Shown here: piece after piece, positions 17,413 through 24,629 of the stretch | Position numbering within the stretch: position 1 is the first letter of the stretch | Layout: the number at the start of each line of letters is the position of its first letter | Assembly: GCF_014873755.1 (NCBI RefSeq) | Contig: NZ_JADBEG010000001.1 | Location: forward strand, 7,972,501 to 8,036,500 | DNA length: 64,000 nucleotides | Direction: 5' to 3' | Source: Amycolatopsis lexingtonensis | GTDB taxonomy: Bacteria; Actinomycetota; Actinomycetes; Mycobacteriales; Pseudonocardiaceae | Translations under genes and position numbers: made by a program | Notes under the pieces: generated by a model | Told to the model about the DNA's origin: nothing | Databases searched by the model: none | The model's input: only the letters and a program-made list of their open reading frames with translations

Positions 17413-18192
17413 TTGCTGCTCACCGTCGACGTCGGCAACACGAACATCGTCCTGGGACTCTGGTCCGGTCAGTCACTCGTGGGTGACTGGCGCATGCGCA
17501 CGGACGCGCGCATGACGGCCGACGAGCTGGCGTTGACGGTGCGCGGCCTGCTGGGCCCGCACGCGGATTCGGTGACGGGCATCAGCGCGCTGTCGACCGT
17601 GCCCGCGGTGCTGCGCGAACTGCGCGTGATGCTTTCGCGGTACTACGCGGACGTGCCGAAGATCGTGGTGGAACCGGGTGTCCGCACGGGTGTGCCGCTG
17701 TTGGTGGACAACCCGAAGGAGGTGGGCGCGGACCGGCTGGCGAACACGCTGGCCGCGCACCACCTCCACAGCGGCACGGCGTGCGTGGTGGTCGACTTCG
17801 GGACGTCCACGAACGTGGACGCGATTTCCGCTCGCGGGGAGTTCCTGGGTGGCGCGTTCGCACCGGGCATCGAGATTTCGGTGGACGCACTGGCGTTGCG
17901 CGCGGCGGCGCTGCGGAAGGTCGAGCTGGTGCCGCCGCGGTCGGTGATCGGGAAGAACACCGTGGAGTGCCTGCAGTCGGGGATCCTGTACGGGTTCGCC
18001 GGGCAGGTCGACGGGCTCGTGAAGCGGATCGTGCGGGAGCTTTCGCCGAGTGGTACGGAACCGGTCGCGGTGCTGGCGACCGGTGGGCTGGCGCCGTTGG
18101 TGCTCGAGGAGTCGGAGACGATCACCGAGCATGTGCCGGATTTGACGTTGCTCGGGTTGCGGTTGGTGTACGAGCGGAACATTCGTTCCTGA
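17413..18192 (+). CDS. coaX: Type III pantothenate kinase
   Basis: This enzyme phosphorylates pantothenate, the first committed step of coenzyme A synthesis. The 259-residue protein opens with the ASKHA phosphate motif TVDVGNTNIVLGLW and has the GADRLANTLAAHHL pantothenate-binding loop, VVDFGTSTNVD, and a GGAFAPGIEIS segment. The only start near the first motif is a TTG at 17413, 5 nt after the panD stop, which suggests translational coupling and modest expression. It completes a beta-alanine-to-phosphopantothenate gene set with panC and panD. Confidence 0.96.
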   Translation: MLLTVDVGNTNIVLGLWSGQSLVGDWRMRTDARMTADELALTVRGLLGPHADSVTGISALSTVPAVLRELRVMLSRYYADVPKIVVEPGVRTGVPLLVDNPKEVGADRLANTLAAHHLHSGTACVVVDFGTSTNVDAISARGEFLGGAFAPGIEISVDALALRAAALRKVELVPPRSVIGKNTVECLQSGILYGFAGQVDGLVKRIVRELSPSGTEPVAVLATGGLAPLVLEESETITEHVPDLTLLGLRLVYERNIRS

Positions 18193-18217
18193 CGGTCGTC
18201 TTCCGGCTCGTCGTTGG

Positions 18218-18622
18218 TCAGCCGCGGGCCAGCCTGCGCCGCTCCAGCACGTACCCGAGCGCCGTCACCGCCAGCGCCGGGAAGGCCACCTTCGCCTGCG
18301 GAAACCGCGCCTCCCCCGGGGGATCGACCGCGCGCGACCCCGGATAAGCCAGCGCCGAAATCTGCGTCACCCAGTACAACGACGCCAGCACGGCACCCGC
18401 GTCAAGACCCGTTCGCCCCGAAAACGGCCGCCACAGCTGCCACAAGCTGGTGGCGCCCAGTGCCAGTCCCAGGCTCATCGTCTGGCCGTTGTGGAACTTC
18501 GCGTGCGGTGGCCACGCGGGGTTGTACACGTGGGTCTCGTTCCAGTCGGCGCGGTACGGGCCCGCCGCCGTCAAGAGGGAAGTCAGCGAGATCAGCGCTC
18601 GCCCCAAGGGTTTCCGGCTCAT
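18218..18622 (-). CDS. Small membrane protein (possibly DUF6640)
   Basis: This 134-residue protein has about four hydrophobic segments and a distinctive conserved-looking loop after the first (ADWNETHVYNPAWPPHAKFH, residues about 25-44). Several His, Trp and Asn residues there could bind a ligand or metal. Similar proteins occur as single genes in actinobacteria; the DUF6640 name is from memory and uncertain. It lies downstream of the guanidinium exporter on the same strand with a 33-bp gap, so it may be co-transcribed. The function is unknown. Confidence 0.65.
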   Translation of the reverse strand: MSRKPLGRALISLTSLLTAAGPYRADWNETHVYNPAWPPHAKFHNGQTMSLGLALGATSLWQLWRPFSGRTGLDAGAVLASLYWVTQISALAYPGSRAVDPPGEARFPQAKVAFPALAVTALGYVLERRRLARG

Positions 18623-18655
18623 CCCGTCAGTATCGAACCTCGACCTTGATCGAGG

Positions 18656-18970
18656 TCAATGCAGCAGTTTGAGCCCCACGACACCCGCCACGATCAGCGC
18701 CAGGCAGGTGATTCGCGCGGCCGTCGCGGGGTCGCCGAGGACCAGCATCCCGTACGCAGCCGTGCCGATCGTGCCGATGCCGACCCAGATCGCGTAACCG
18801 GTGCCGAGCGGGATTTCGCGGAGTGCGTACGCCAGCCCGGCCATGCTCAGCGCGAGCGCGAGCACGAACGTCACCGTGGGAACCGGGCGGGAGAACCCCT
18901 TGGACGCGCCGAGCGCGGCCGCCCAGATCGTTTCGAACACTCCGGACAGGACGAGGACGAGCCAGGACAT
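18656..18970 (-). CDS. gdx: Small multidrug resistance-family guanidinium exporter
   Basis: This 104-residue protein has four membrane helices. The essential glutamate of the SMR family lies in helix 1 (LSGVFETIWAAALG, Glu13), where the Trp and the surrounding residues fit the SugE/Gdx subgroup that exports guanidinium in exchange for protons. The ATG at 18970 has a GAAAGG site. The upstream leader is a guanidine-III riboswitch, which strongly supports guanidinium rather than drugs as the natural substrate. SMR subunits usually form antiparallel dimers; no second subunit gene is adjacent, consistent with a homodimer. Confidence 0.93.
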   Translation of the reverse strand: MSWLVLVLSGVFETIWAAALGASKGFSRPVPTVTFVLALALSMAGLAYALREIPLGTGYAIWVGIGTIGTAAYGMLVLGDPATAARITCLALIVAGVVGLKLLH

Positions 18971-18981
18971 GACGAGCCTTT

Positions 18982-19003
18982 CGCAGTGTGTGGAACCACT
19001 GCG
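18982..19003 (-). promoter_or_regulatory. Switching hairpin next to the gdx ribosome site
   Basis: CGCAGTG and CACTGCG arms (7 bp) form a hairpin immediately before the GAAAGG ribosome site. Its 5' arm shares 3 nt with the end of the riboswitch aptamer. Formation of one structure would exclude full formation of the other, which fits an expression platform controlling translation. Confidence 0.45.
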
Positions 19004-19040
19004 CCGTCTTGTCCTGACCGGGTACGACGCGCTCGTCCGG
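19001..19040 (-). ncRNA. Guanidine-III (ykkC-III) riboswitch
   Basis: Read on the minus strand, the 40 nt begin CCGGACGAGC and continue through GTACCCGGTCAGGACAAGAC to GGCGC. From memory this is nearly the class consensus, including the invariant ACCCGGUCAGGACAAGACGGCGC core that folds into a pseudoknot around guanidinium. It ends 31 nt before the exporter start. This class controls translation, raising expression when guanidine is bound. The only changes I see are in the variable loop (GAGCGCGTC). Confidence 0.93.
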
Positions 19041-19085
19041 GGCAGCCGCGGACGCGGAGCCACTTCCGAAGCTAGCACGCGAAAG

Positions 19086-19838
19086 CTACCGGCGGCGGGC
19101 GCGCAGCCCCCAGGTGATCAACGGGAGGTCGAACTCACCATTCGCCGTGGCCGGATTGGCCGCGAGAAACTCGCGAAGGCGCGTCAAGAGCGCGGACGAC
19201 TCCTCCGGGGACGAGACGATCACGAGGGAATAGGTCGCGATCGTTTCCAGCAGGGTCTCCGCGGTGCGCCGTTGCGCATGGTGAAACCGTTCCTCGTCGA
19301 ACGGCTCGAACGCCGGGTGCGCCACCTCGCGCAAATCGTCGGTCGACGCCGGCTTGCGGGCGCCGTCGCGGCCCAGTTCGGTGAACTCGGCCACCCAGGG
19401 CACCGATTCGTCTTCGTAGTTCCACATCGGCACCAGCACGCCGCCGGGACGCAGCACGCGGGCGATCTCCGTCATCGCCGCCGGCACGTCGAACCAATGG
19501 AACGCCTGGCCGACGAATACCGCGTCGACCGCGGCGTCGGGCACCGGGATCCGTTCCGCCCGGCCGGGCAGCGCCGTCGCCGCCGGCACGCGGCGCGCCA
19601 GTTCCGCGCGCATTTCCGGGTCGGGTTCGACGGCGGTGACGTCGAGGCCGAGGCCGGTGAGGCCGAGGGTCAGCTTGCCCGTTCCGGCGCCGAGGTCGAG
19701 CACCCGCCGCGGGGTTCCGGTGGCCCCGGAAAGCCCCCACTCGATCGCTGTCCGCGGGTAATCGGGCCGGTGCTCGGCGTACGCGGCCGCGCGGCTGCCG
19801 AAGGAAGAAGCGCGGCGGGCGTGTGTGGGATCACTCAC
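19086..19838 (-). CDS. Class I SAM-dependent methyltransferase
   Basis: This 250-residue enzyme has the SAM-binding motif VLDLGAGTGKLTLGL near residues 45-60, an acidic motif II (VTAVEPDPEM), VFVGQAFHWFD, and the LRPGGVLVPMW motif III. The N-terminal FGSRAAAYAEHRPDYP is typical of the UbiE/COQ5-like or trans-aconitate-methyltransferase-like group. The substrate cannot be told from sequence. It ends 45 nt upstream of the guanidine riboswitch on the same strand, so it could share read-through, but the riboswitch acts only on the downstream gene. Confidence 0.88.
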   Translation of the reverse strand: MSDPTHARRASSFGSRAAAYAEHRPDYPRTAIEWGLSGATGTPRRVLDLGAGTGKLTLGLTGLGLDVTAVEPDPEMRAELARRVPAATALPGRAERIPVPDAAVDAVFVGQAFHWFDVPAAMTEIARVLRPGGVLVPMWNYEDESVPWVAEFTELGRDGARKPASTDDLREVAHPAFEPFDEERFHHAQRRTAETLLETIATYSLVIVSSPEESSALLTRLREFLAANPATANGEFDLPLITWGLRARRR

Positions 19839-19914
19839 CGGGCCAGGTTAATGGAAGGAAAGTAAAGGTAATCCGGTTGGCGTAGCGCGCGGCGGGGTTC
19901 GTACCCTATGGGCC

Positions 19915-21426
19915 ATGACCGAAAACCCCGCTTCCACCAGCGAGCCCGCCGAAGACGAACTGCCCGAGCAGATGCGGGTGCGCCGGGAGAAGCGCGACCG
20001 GATCCTCGCCGAGGGCATCGATCCCTACCCGGTCGAGGTGCCGCGCACGCACTCGCTCGCCGAAGTGCGGGCGGCGCACGAAGGGCTGCCCACCGACACC
20101 GCCACCGGCGAGACGGTCGGCGTCACGGGCCGGGTCATGTTCCTGCGCAACACCGGCAAACTGTGCTTCGCCAGCCTGCGCGAGGGCGACGGCACCGAGC
20201 TGCAGGCGATGATCAGCCTGGCGAAGGTCGGCGAAGACGCGCTGGCGGCGTGGAAGGCCGACGTCGACCTCGGCGACCACGTGTTCGTGCAGGGCGAGGT
20301 CATCACGTCCAAGCGCGGCGAGCTGTCGGTGATGGCCGACGCCTGGCGCCTCACGTCGAAGGCGCTGCGCCCGCTGCCCAACGCGCACAAGGAACTCGCC
20401 GAGGAAACGCGGATCCGCCAGCGCTACGTCGACCTCATCATGCGCCCGCGCGCGCGGGACGTCGTGCGCACCCGCGCCGGCGTGGCCCGGTCGCTGCGGG
20501 AGTCGTTCCACCGCCGGGGGTTCACCGAGGTCGAGACGCCGATGCTGCAGACGCTGCACGGCGGCGCCGCGGCCCGCCCGTTCGTCACGCACTCGAACGC
20601 GTTCGACATGGAGCTGTTCCTGCGGATCGCACCGGAGCTGTACCTCAAGCGCTGCGTCGTCGGCGGCATCGAGAAGGTCTTCGAGATCAACCGCAATTTC
20701 CGGAACGAGGGCAGCGACTCGTCGCACTCGCCGGAGTTCGCGATGGTCGAGTACTACGAAGCGTATGCGACGTACGAGACCAATGCGGTGATGACGCGGG
20801 AGCTGATCCAGGAGGCCGCGCAGTCGGTGCTGGACACCCAGGTGGTCACCCTGCCCGACGGTTCGGAGTACGACCTGTCCGGCGAATGGACCACGCTCGG
20901 AATGTACGAGTCGTTGTCCGATTCACTCGGTGAAGAGGTGACGCCGGAGACGCCCGCCCCCAAACTGCACGGATTCGCGCAGGCCAGGGGCCTCGAAGTG
21001 GATCCGAAGCTCGGGCACGGCAAGCTGGTCGAGGAACTGTGGGAACACCTCGTCGGAGATCACCTGCACGCCCCCACCTTTGTGCGTGATTTTCCGCTGG
21101 AGACGTCACCATTGACGAGGCAGCACCGCTCGCGGCCGGGCGTGGCCGAGAAGTGGGACCTCTACGTGCGCGGATTCGAACTCGCCACCGGTTACTCCGA
21201 GCTGGTCGATCCGGCCGTCCAACGGGAACGGCTCACCGAACAGTCGCTGCTGGCCGCGCAGGGTGATAGCGAAGCCATGCGGCTGGACGAGGATTTCCTC
21301 CGGGCCCTGGAGTACGGAATGCCGCCGAGCGGCGGCGTCGGAATGGGGATCGACCGGCTGCTCATGGCGCTGACCGGTCTCGGTATCCGGGAGACGATCC
21401 TCTTCCCGCTGGTACGTCCGGAATAA
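19915..21426 (+). CDS. lysS: Lysyl-tRNA synthetase, class II
   Basis: This 503-residue synthetase has an N-terminal OB-fold anticodon-binding domain (about 60-170) and a class II core. Motif 2 reads [14 protein letters not shown], with the conserved arginine and glutamate, and motif 3 is GVGMGIDRL near the C-terminus. The TACCCT sequence just upstream resembles a -10 element a few bases before the ATG, suggesting a leaderless or short-leader transcript. No frameshift is seen. It stands before lsr2 and clpC as in M. tuberculosis. Confidence 0.97.
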   Translation: MTENPASTSEPAEDELPEQMRVRREKRDRILAEGIDPYPVEVPRTHSLAEVRAAHEGLPTDTATGETVGVTGRVMFLRNTGKLCFASLREGDGTELQAMISLAKVGEDALAAWKADVDLGDHVFVQGEVITSKRGELSVMADAWRLTSKALRPLPNAHKELAEETRIRQRYVDLIMRPRARDVVRTRAGVARSLRESFHRRGFTEVETPMLQTLHGGAAARPFVTHSNAFDMELFLRIAPELYLKRCVVGGIEKVFEINRNFRNEGSDSSHSPEFAMVEYYEAYATYETNAVMTRELIQEAAQSVLDTQVVTLPDGSEYDLSGEWTTLGMYESLSDSLGEEVTPETPAPKLHGFAQARGLEVDPKLGHGKLVEELWEHLVGDHLHAPTFVRDFPLETSPLTRQHRSRPGVAEKWDLYVRGFELATGYSELVDPAVQRERLTEQSLLAAQGDSEAMRLDEDFLRALEYGMPPSGGVGMGIDRLLMALTGLGIRETILFPLVRPE

Positions 21427-21573
21427 CCCGCCCGTGTGAGGATAGCGGGCGGTTATCGCATAGAGATTTGCGCTGCACTCCCGGAGCGGGTACTAATGTT
21501 CTAGACAAAGTCTTCTGTCCCCGGGGCTCGCCCCGTCACCAGATCATTGAGTAAGCCCCGCAGGAGGAAACAG

Positions 21574-21924
21574 ATGGCGCAGAAGGTGCTCGTCTCGCTG
21601 GTGGACGACCTGGACGGCAGCGAGGCCGAAGAGACCGTCGAGTTCGGTTTGGACGGCGTCAGCTACCAGATCGATCTCTCCTCGGAAAACGCCGAGGAGC
21701 TGCGGGACGCCCTCGCCCAGTATGTCGAGCACGCGCGGCGCGCGGGTGGCCGCAAGCGCGCTTCCGTGCGTCCGGTCTCGGGCAAGGGATCGGCCCGCCC
21801 GGCCGCGGTGGACCGTGAGCAGAACCAGGCCATTCGCGCTTGGGCGCGCAAGAACGGTTACGCGGTTTCGGACCGGGGCCGCATCCCCTCCGAGGTCGTC
21901 GAGGCCTACCACAAGAAGAACTGA
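21574..21924 (+). CDS. lsr2: Lsr2 nucleoid-associated xenogeneic silencer
   Basis: This 116-residue protein is an H-NS analogue that coats and silences AT-rich DNA. The N-terminal half (1-60) is the dimerisation domain ([13 protein letters not shown]). A basic linker follows. The C-terminal DNA-binding domain contains [19 protein letters not shown], with the minor-groove RGR at residues 101-103. The ATG at 21574 has an excellent AGGAGG site. A perfect hairpin terminator follows. Lower-GC genes in this window (42984, 53764) would be natural targets. Confidence 0.98.
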   Translation: MAQKVLVSLVDDLDGSEAEETVEFGLDGVSYQIDLSSENAEELRDALAQYVEHARRAGGRKRASVRPVSGKGSARPAAVDREQNQAIRAWARKNGYAVSDRGRIPSEVVEAYHKKN

Positions 21925-21947
21925 GGACCGTTCACGAGGTGCTGGTG

Positions 21948-21980
21948 GCCGCCGGGCGAATTCGCCCGGCGGCTTTCTTC
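21948..21980 (+). terminator. lsr2 intrinsic terminator
   Basis: A perfect 26-nt palindrome (21948-21973, arms GCCGCCGGGCGAA and its inverse) is followed by TTTCTTC. It lies 23 nt after the lsr2 stop and could also serve the convergent AraC gene. Confidence 0.9.
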
Positions 21981-22800
21981 ATGTCCGATCTCTGTCCGGT
22001 TCGGCCGCGAGAGCCGTTCGGGCGTACTCGGCAGGCGACTGGCCGGTCACCGTCCGGAAATCGCGGATGAAGTGCGACTGGTCGCTATAGCCCAGTCGAA
22101 CCGCCAGTCCGGCGTAATCCGGCTGGCCTTCCGTGACCAACCGCTGCGCAGCGTCGTTGAGGCGGTATATCCGGATCGCCCACTTGGGCGGGCAGCCGAC
22201 GTGTTCGGCGAACAACCGCTGGATGGACCGGGTGGTTAGTCCAGTATCCGCGCACAGTTGCGCCACCCGGGTAATTCCCGGATCACGCGCGATTGATTCC
22301 ACCGCCGCGGCGGCGTGGCGCGCGGCCGGGGTGAGCCGTACCGGATTTGCGATCAGCAAGTTGTCGATCGCACCGACCATTTGCGCGTCGCCGGCCGCGG
22401 TCCGCACCGATTCCGCGGCCCGGATCGCCGCCGGCCCGAAAACATCCGTGAGCGGGACGGATCGGTCGGCGATGTCACGCACCGGGCGGCCGAGGAACGC
22501 GCGGAAGCAGCCGGGCCGGAAACGCACGCCCAAGCCGTGCACGCGGCCGGTCAGGCGGTGCGAAAAGACGTCGTGCGACGGGCCGTACACGCCGGACGCG
22601 CCGGGGAAGAACGTCGCGTGCACCGAGAGGTTCGGCAACACCCGCTGCTCGTGGGCCGGTTCGCCGCGCCGGTCCCAGCGCAGGACCCAGTGGTATTCGA
22701 CGAAATCCGCCAGCTCGGGGGCGGGCGGGTGCCTCGTCAGCGTGAACATCGTGCGCGCGGTGGCCTCGGCCACGATGCCGCGCGGGATCCGGTGCGCCAC
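21979..22800 (-). CDS. AraC-family transcriptional regulator
   Basis: This 273-residue regulator has an N-terminal cupin-like sensing domain (VEYHWVLRWD, RVLPNLSVHATFF, GVRFRPGCFRAFLG) and a C-terminal double helix-turn-helix. The latter contains TGLTTRSIQRLFAEHVG and LGYSDQSHFIRDFRTVTGQSPAEYA. I start at GTG 22800 because the residues just after it (HRIPRGIV) fit the usual opening of this subgroup; ATG 22749 is the alternative. It is divergent from the DinB-like gene at 22866, with 65 bp between, and may regulate it. The ligand is unknown. Confidence 0.9.
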   Translation of the reverse strand: MAHRIPRGIVAEATARTMFTLTRHPPAPELADFVEYHWVLRWDRRGEPAHEQRVLPNLSVHATFFPGASGVYGPSHDVFSHRLTGRVHGLGVRFRPGCFRAFLGRPVRDIADRSVPLTDVFGPAAIRAAESVRTAAGDAQMVGAIDNLLIANPVRLTPAARHAAAAVESIARDPGITRVAQLCADTGLTTRSIQRLFAEHVGCPPKWAIRIYRLNDAAQRLVTEGQPDYAGLAVRLGYSDQSHFIRDFRTVTGQSPAEYARTALAAEPDRDRT

Positions 22801-22865
22801 GCCGCACACGGTAGCTGTCGCGTTTGTCCAAGACGGGCCGCCGGACACCGGCTTGGCTCTCCGGC

Positions 22866-23432
22866 ATGACTGCCGAGCTGCTGCGGCCCGCCGCAAGCGA
22901 ATTCCTCCGGGTCGCCACCGCCGTGACCGAGCTGACCGCGCCGACGCCGTGCGCCGGCTACGACGTCCGCGGGCTGCTGAACCACCTCTTGTACTGGGGA
23001 CCGTGGCTGCTGGCCGCGGGACGGCGCGAGGAACCGCCGCCCGCGGGGGCCGAGGCGGAGGCGGCGCTGGTCGGCGACGACTGGCGTGCGGCCCTGGAGA
23101 AGCAGACGGAGACGCTCGTGGACGTCTTCGGGACGCCGTCGGCGTGGACGGGCGCGACGGCGCTGGGCACGGCGCGGCTGCCCGCCTCGGTGGTCGGCGC
23201 CATGGTGCTGGGCGAGTTCGTGCTGCACGGCTGGGACCTGGCCCGGGCGAGCGGCCAGGAGCTCACCTGCGCCCCCGGAGCGGCGACGGCGGTGTACGAG
23301 TCCGCGGTGCTCATGGGCGAGCAGGCGCGCTCGATGGGCGTCTACGGGCCCGAGGTGGCCGTACCCGCCGATGCGCCGGCGCTGGACCGGGCGCTCGGCG
23401 CGTCCGGGCGCGACCCGTCCTGGCCGTCCTGA
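22866..23432 (+). CDS. DinB/maleylpyruvate-isomerase-like metal-binding protein (TIGR03086 type)
   Basis: This 188-residue four-helix protein has the fold of mycothiol-dependent enzymes. The metal-ligand positions appear in YDVRGLLNHLLYW (His near residue 39) and in GEFVLHGWDLA (Glu and His near 117-122). The CAGYDVR opening is typical of the TIGR03086 subgroup. It may act in a mycothiol-dependent isomerisation or detoxification, but the substrate is unknown. Its 3' end overlaps the convergent FhuF-like gene by 91 bp, an unusually long tail-to-tail overlap. The AraC gene is divergent upstream. Confidence 0.8.
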   Translation: MTAELLRPAASEFLRVATAVTELTAPTPCAGYDVRGLLNHLLYWGPWLLAAGRREEPPPAGAEAEAALVGDDWRAALEKQTETLVDVFGTPSAWTGATALGTARLPASVVGAMVLGEFVLHGWDLARASGQELTCAPGAATAVYESAVLMGEQARSMGVYGPEVAVPADAPALDRALGASGRDPSWPS

Positions 23433-24259
23433 GCCCGCGGCGAGCAGGTGCGCGGGCAGCCGTCGCACTCCGACTCGGCCGGGAGCAGGTAGGAGAAGCA
23501 GCAGCTCTCGCGGCGCCGCGTCCACTCGCGGTGGCCGTCGGGACCCTCCACCAGGCGCAACGTCGACGCCGACGTCAGCGGCGGGTAGCGCGCGTCGAGG
23601 ACCAGCGCCGCGTCGGCGACGCCCGCGCCCTCCGCCTCCGGCGTGCCGCCCTGGCGGCCGGCCCACCACAGCGAGTTCTCCAGCGCGTCGGTCGCCGCCG
23701 CCCAGAGCATCCGGCGGCCGAGCCCGCCGACCGGCGCGTACGCGCGGACGAACTGGGCCGCGTGGGCCAGGTAGCGGGCCCGCAGGACCGCCGCCAGGGC
23801 GCGCTCGTCGCGCACCACGGTGGCCTCCGGGCGGGCCGAGCCCGGATCCGTCGGCAGGCAGTGGAACGCGTCACCCAGCACGGCCATGCCGTCGGGGTGC
23901 GGGCGGTCGTCGGCCAGCCGGAACGCCAGCTCCGCCGGCTTCAGCGACGGCACCCGGCGCTCGTGGTGCAGCAGCAGCGCGCCGACGTACGCCGGGACGT
24001 GCAGGTACCAGGTCATCACCCAGCTGGCCGTGGTCCGGGACGGCGTCGCGTCGTGCTCGCGCAGCAGCCAGTCGCCGAGGAGGCCGCGCCACTCGTCGAA
24101 GTACGCGGGCGTCTCCAGCAGCTCCGAGCAGCGGATCCAGCCCGCCGGGACGTCGCGCCGCAGCTCGGTGCGCTCCTGGCGGCCGGAGACCCGCCGCAAC
24201 GACGACGCGAGGCCGTCTCCGACCTCGCGCGCGTCTCGGAAGGACCGCTGCTGGTTCAA
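23342..24259 (-). CDS. FhuF-like [2Fe-2S] ferric-siderophore reductase
   Basis: This 305-residue protein ends its conserved part with ESCCFSYLLPAESECDGC, the CC-x10-C-x2-C cluster motif of siderophore-iron reductases of the FhuF family. The upstream body (WYLHVPAYVGALLLHHERRVP, a helical pocket) is also family-like. It would release iron from imported siderophores by reduction in the cytoplasm. The last 35 residues are Ser/Ala/Gly-rich and overlap the convergent gene. An IdeR/DtxR-like iron box lies 30 bp upstream of the start, indicating induction by iron starvation. No siderophore uptake genes are adjacent. Confidence 0.85.
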   Translation of the reverse strand: MNQQRSFRDAREVGDGLASSLRRVSGRQERTELRRDVPAGWIRCSELLETPAYFDEWRGLLGDWLLREHDATPSRTTASWVMTWYLHVPAYVGALLLHHERRVPSLKPAELAFRLADDRPHPDGMAVLGDAFHCLPTDPGSARPEATVVRDERALAAVLRARYLAHAAQFVRAYAPVGGLGRRMLWAAATDALENSLWWAGRQGGTPEAEGAGVADAALVLDARYPPLTSASTLRLVEGPDGHREWTRRRESCCFSYLLPAESECDGCPRTCSPRAQDGQDGSRPDAPSARSSAGASAGTATSGP

Positions 24260-24288
24260 CCGCGGCCCTCCTTCGCAGCCGTAGTGGA

Positions 24289-24307
24289 TTAGGCGTGCCT
24301 AACCTTA
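24289..24307 (-). promoter_or_regulatory. IdeR/DtxR iron box
   Basis: A 19-bp site contains the perfect inverted repeat TTAGGC-GT-GCCTAA (24289-24302). It agrees with the DtxR/IdeR consensus at 14 of 19 positions by my count. It lies just upstream of the FhuF-like reductase. Confidence 0.75.
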
Positions 24308-24629
24308 CAGGCAGACGGCTACTGCGCCAATCGGGTGGCACCGTGATCCGGCACTCCCAGGTTGCGGACTGTTCGCGGTGAGCGGACACCGCGCGGATGG
24401 CGGAATCCGGGCGGCTCTCCGCACGTTGGGCTTGACGTAAAGGTGCAGGGCAACATGAAGATGGGAGCACCCGGGAGATGGCACGTCCGGGTGCGGAAAA
24501 GGCCACTGTCGGCCGTAGTGGTACGCCAGCGCGACCACTTGGCTACTAGAGTGGTCTCACGGTGCTGAATCCATCGCGGTGAAAGCACGATGGAAACGGG
24601 CCGCCGGCGCAGCAGTCGAGGGAGTGCAC
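24308..24629 (+). other. Gene-free clpC upstream region
   Basis: About 320 bp without a credible gene. It holds a TTGACG hexamer at 24432-24437 and a TACTAGAGT stretch near 24544 that could be a -10 element for clpC. The GAGGGAG ribosome site sits just before the ATG. I see no clear ClgR or HspR operator and no riboswitch-like structure. Confidence 0.4.

Noticed and set aside
22133..24292. Long plus-strand frame across the AraC and FhuF-like genes
   Set aside because: The real genes on both strands are well supported and the product is Arg/Ala/Gly-rich noise.
24362..24568. Small protein gene upstream of clpC
   Set aside because: The frame has no ribosome site or recognisable composition and overlaps the likely clpC promoter.
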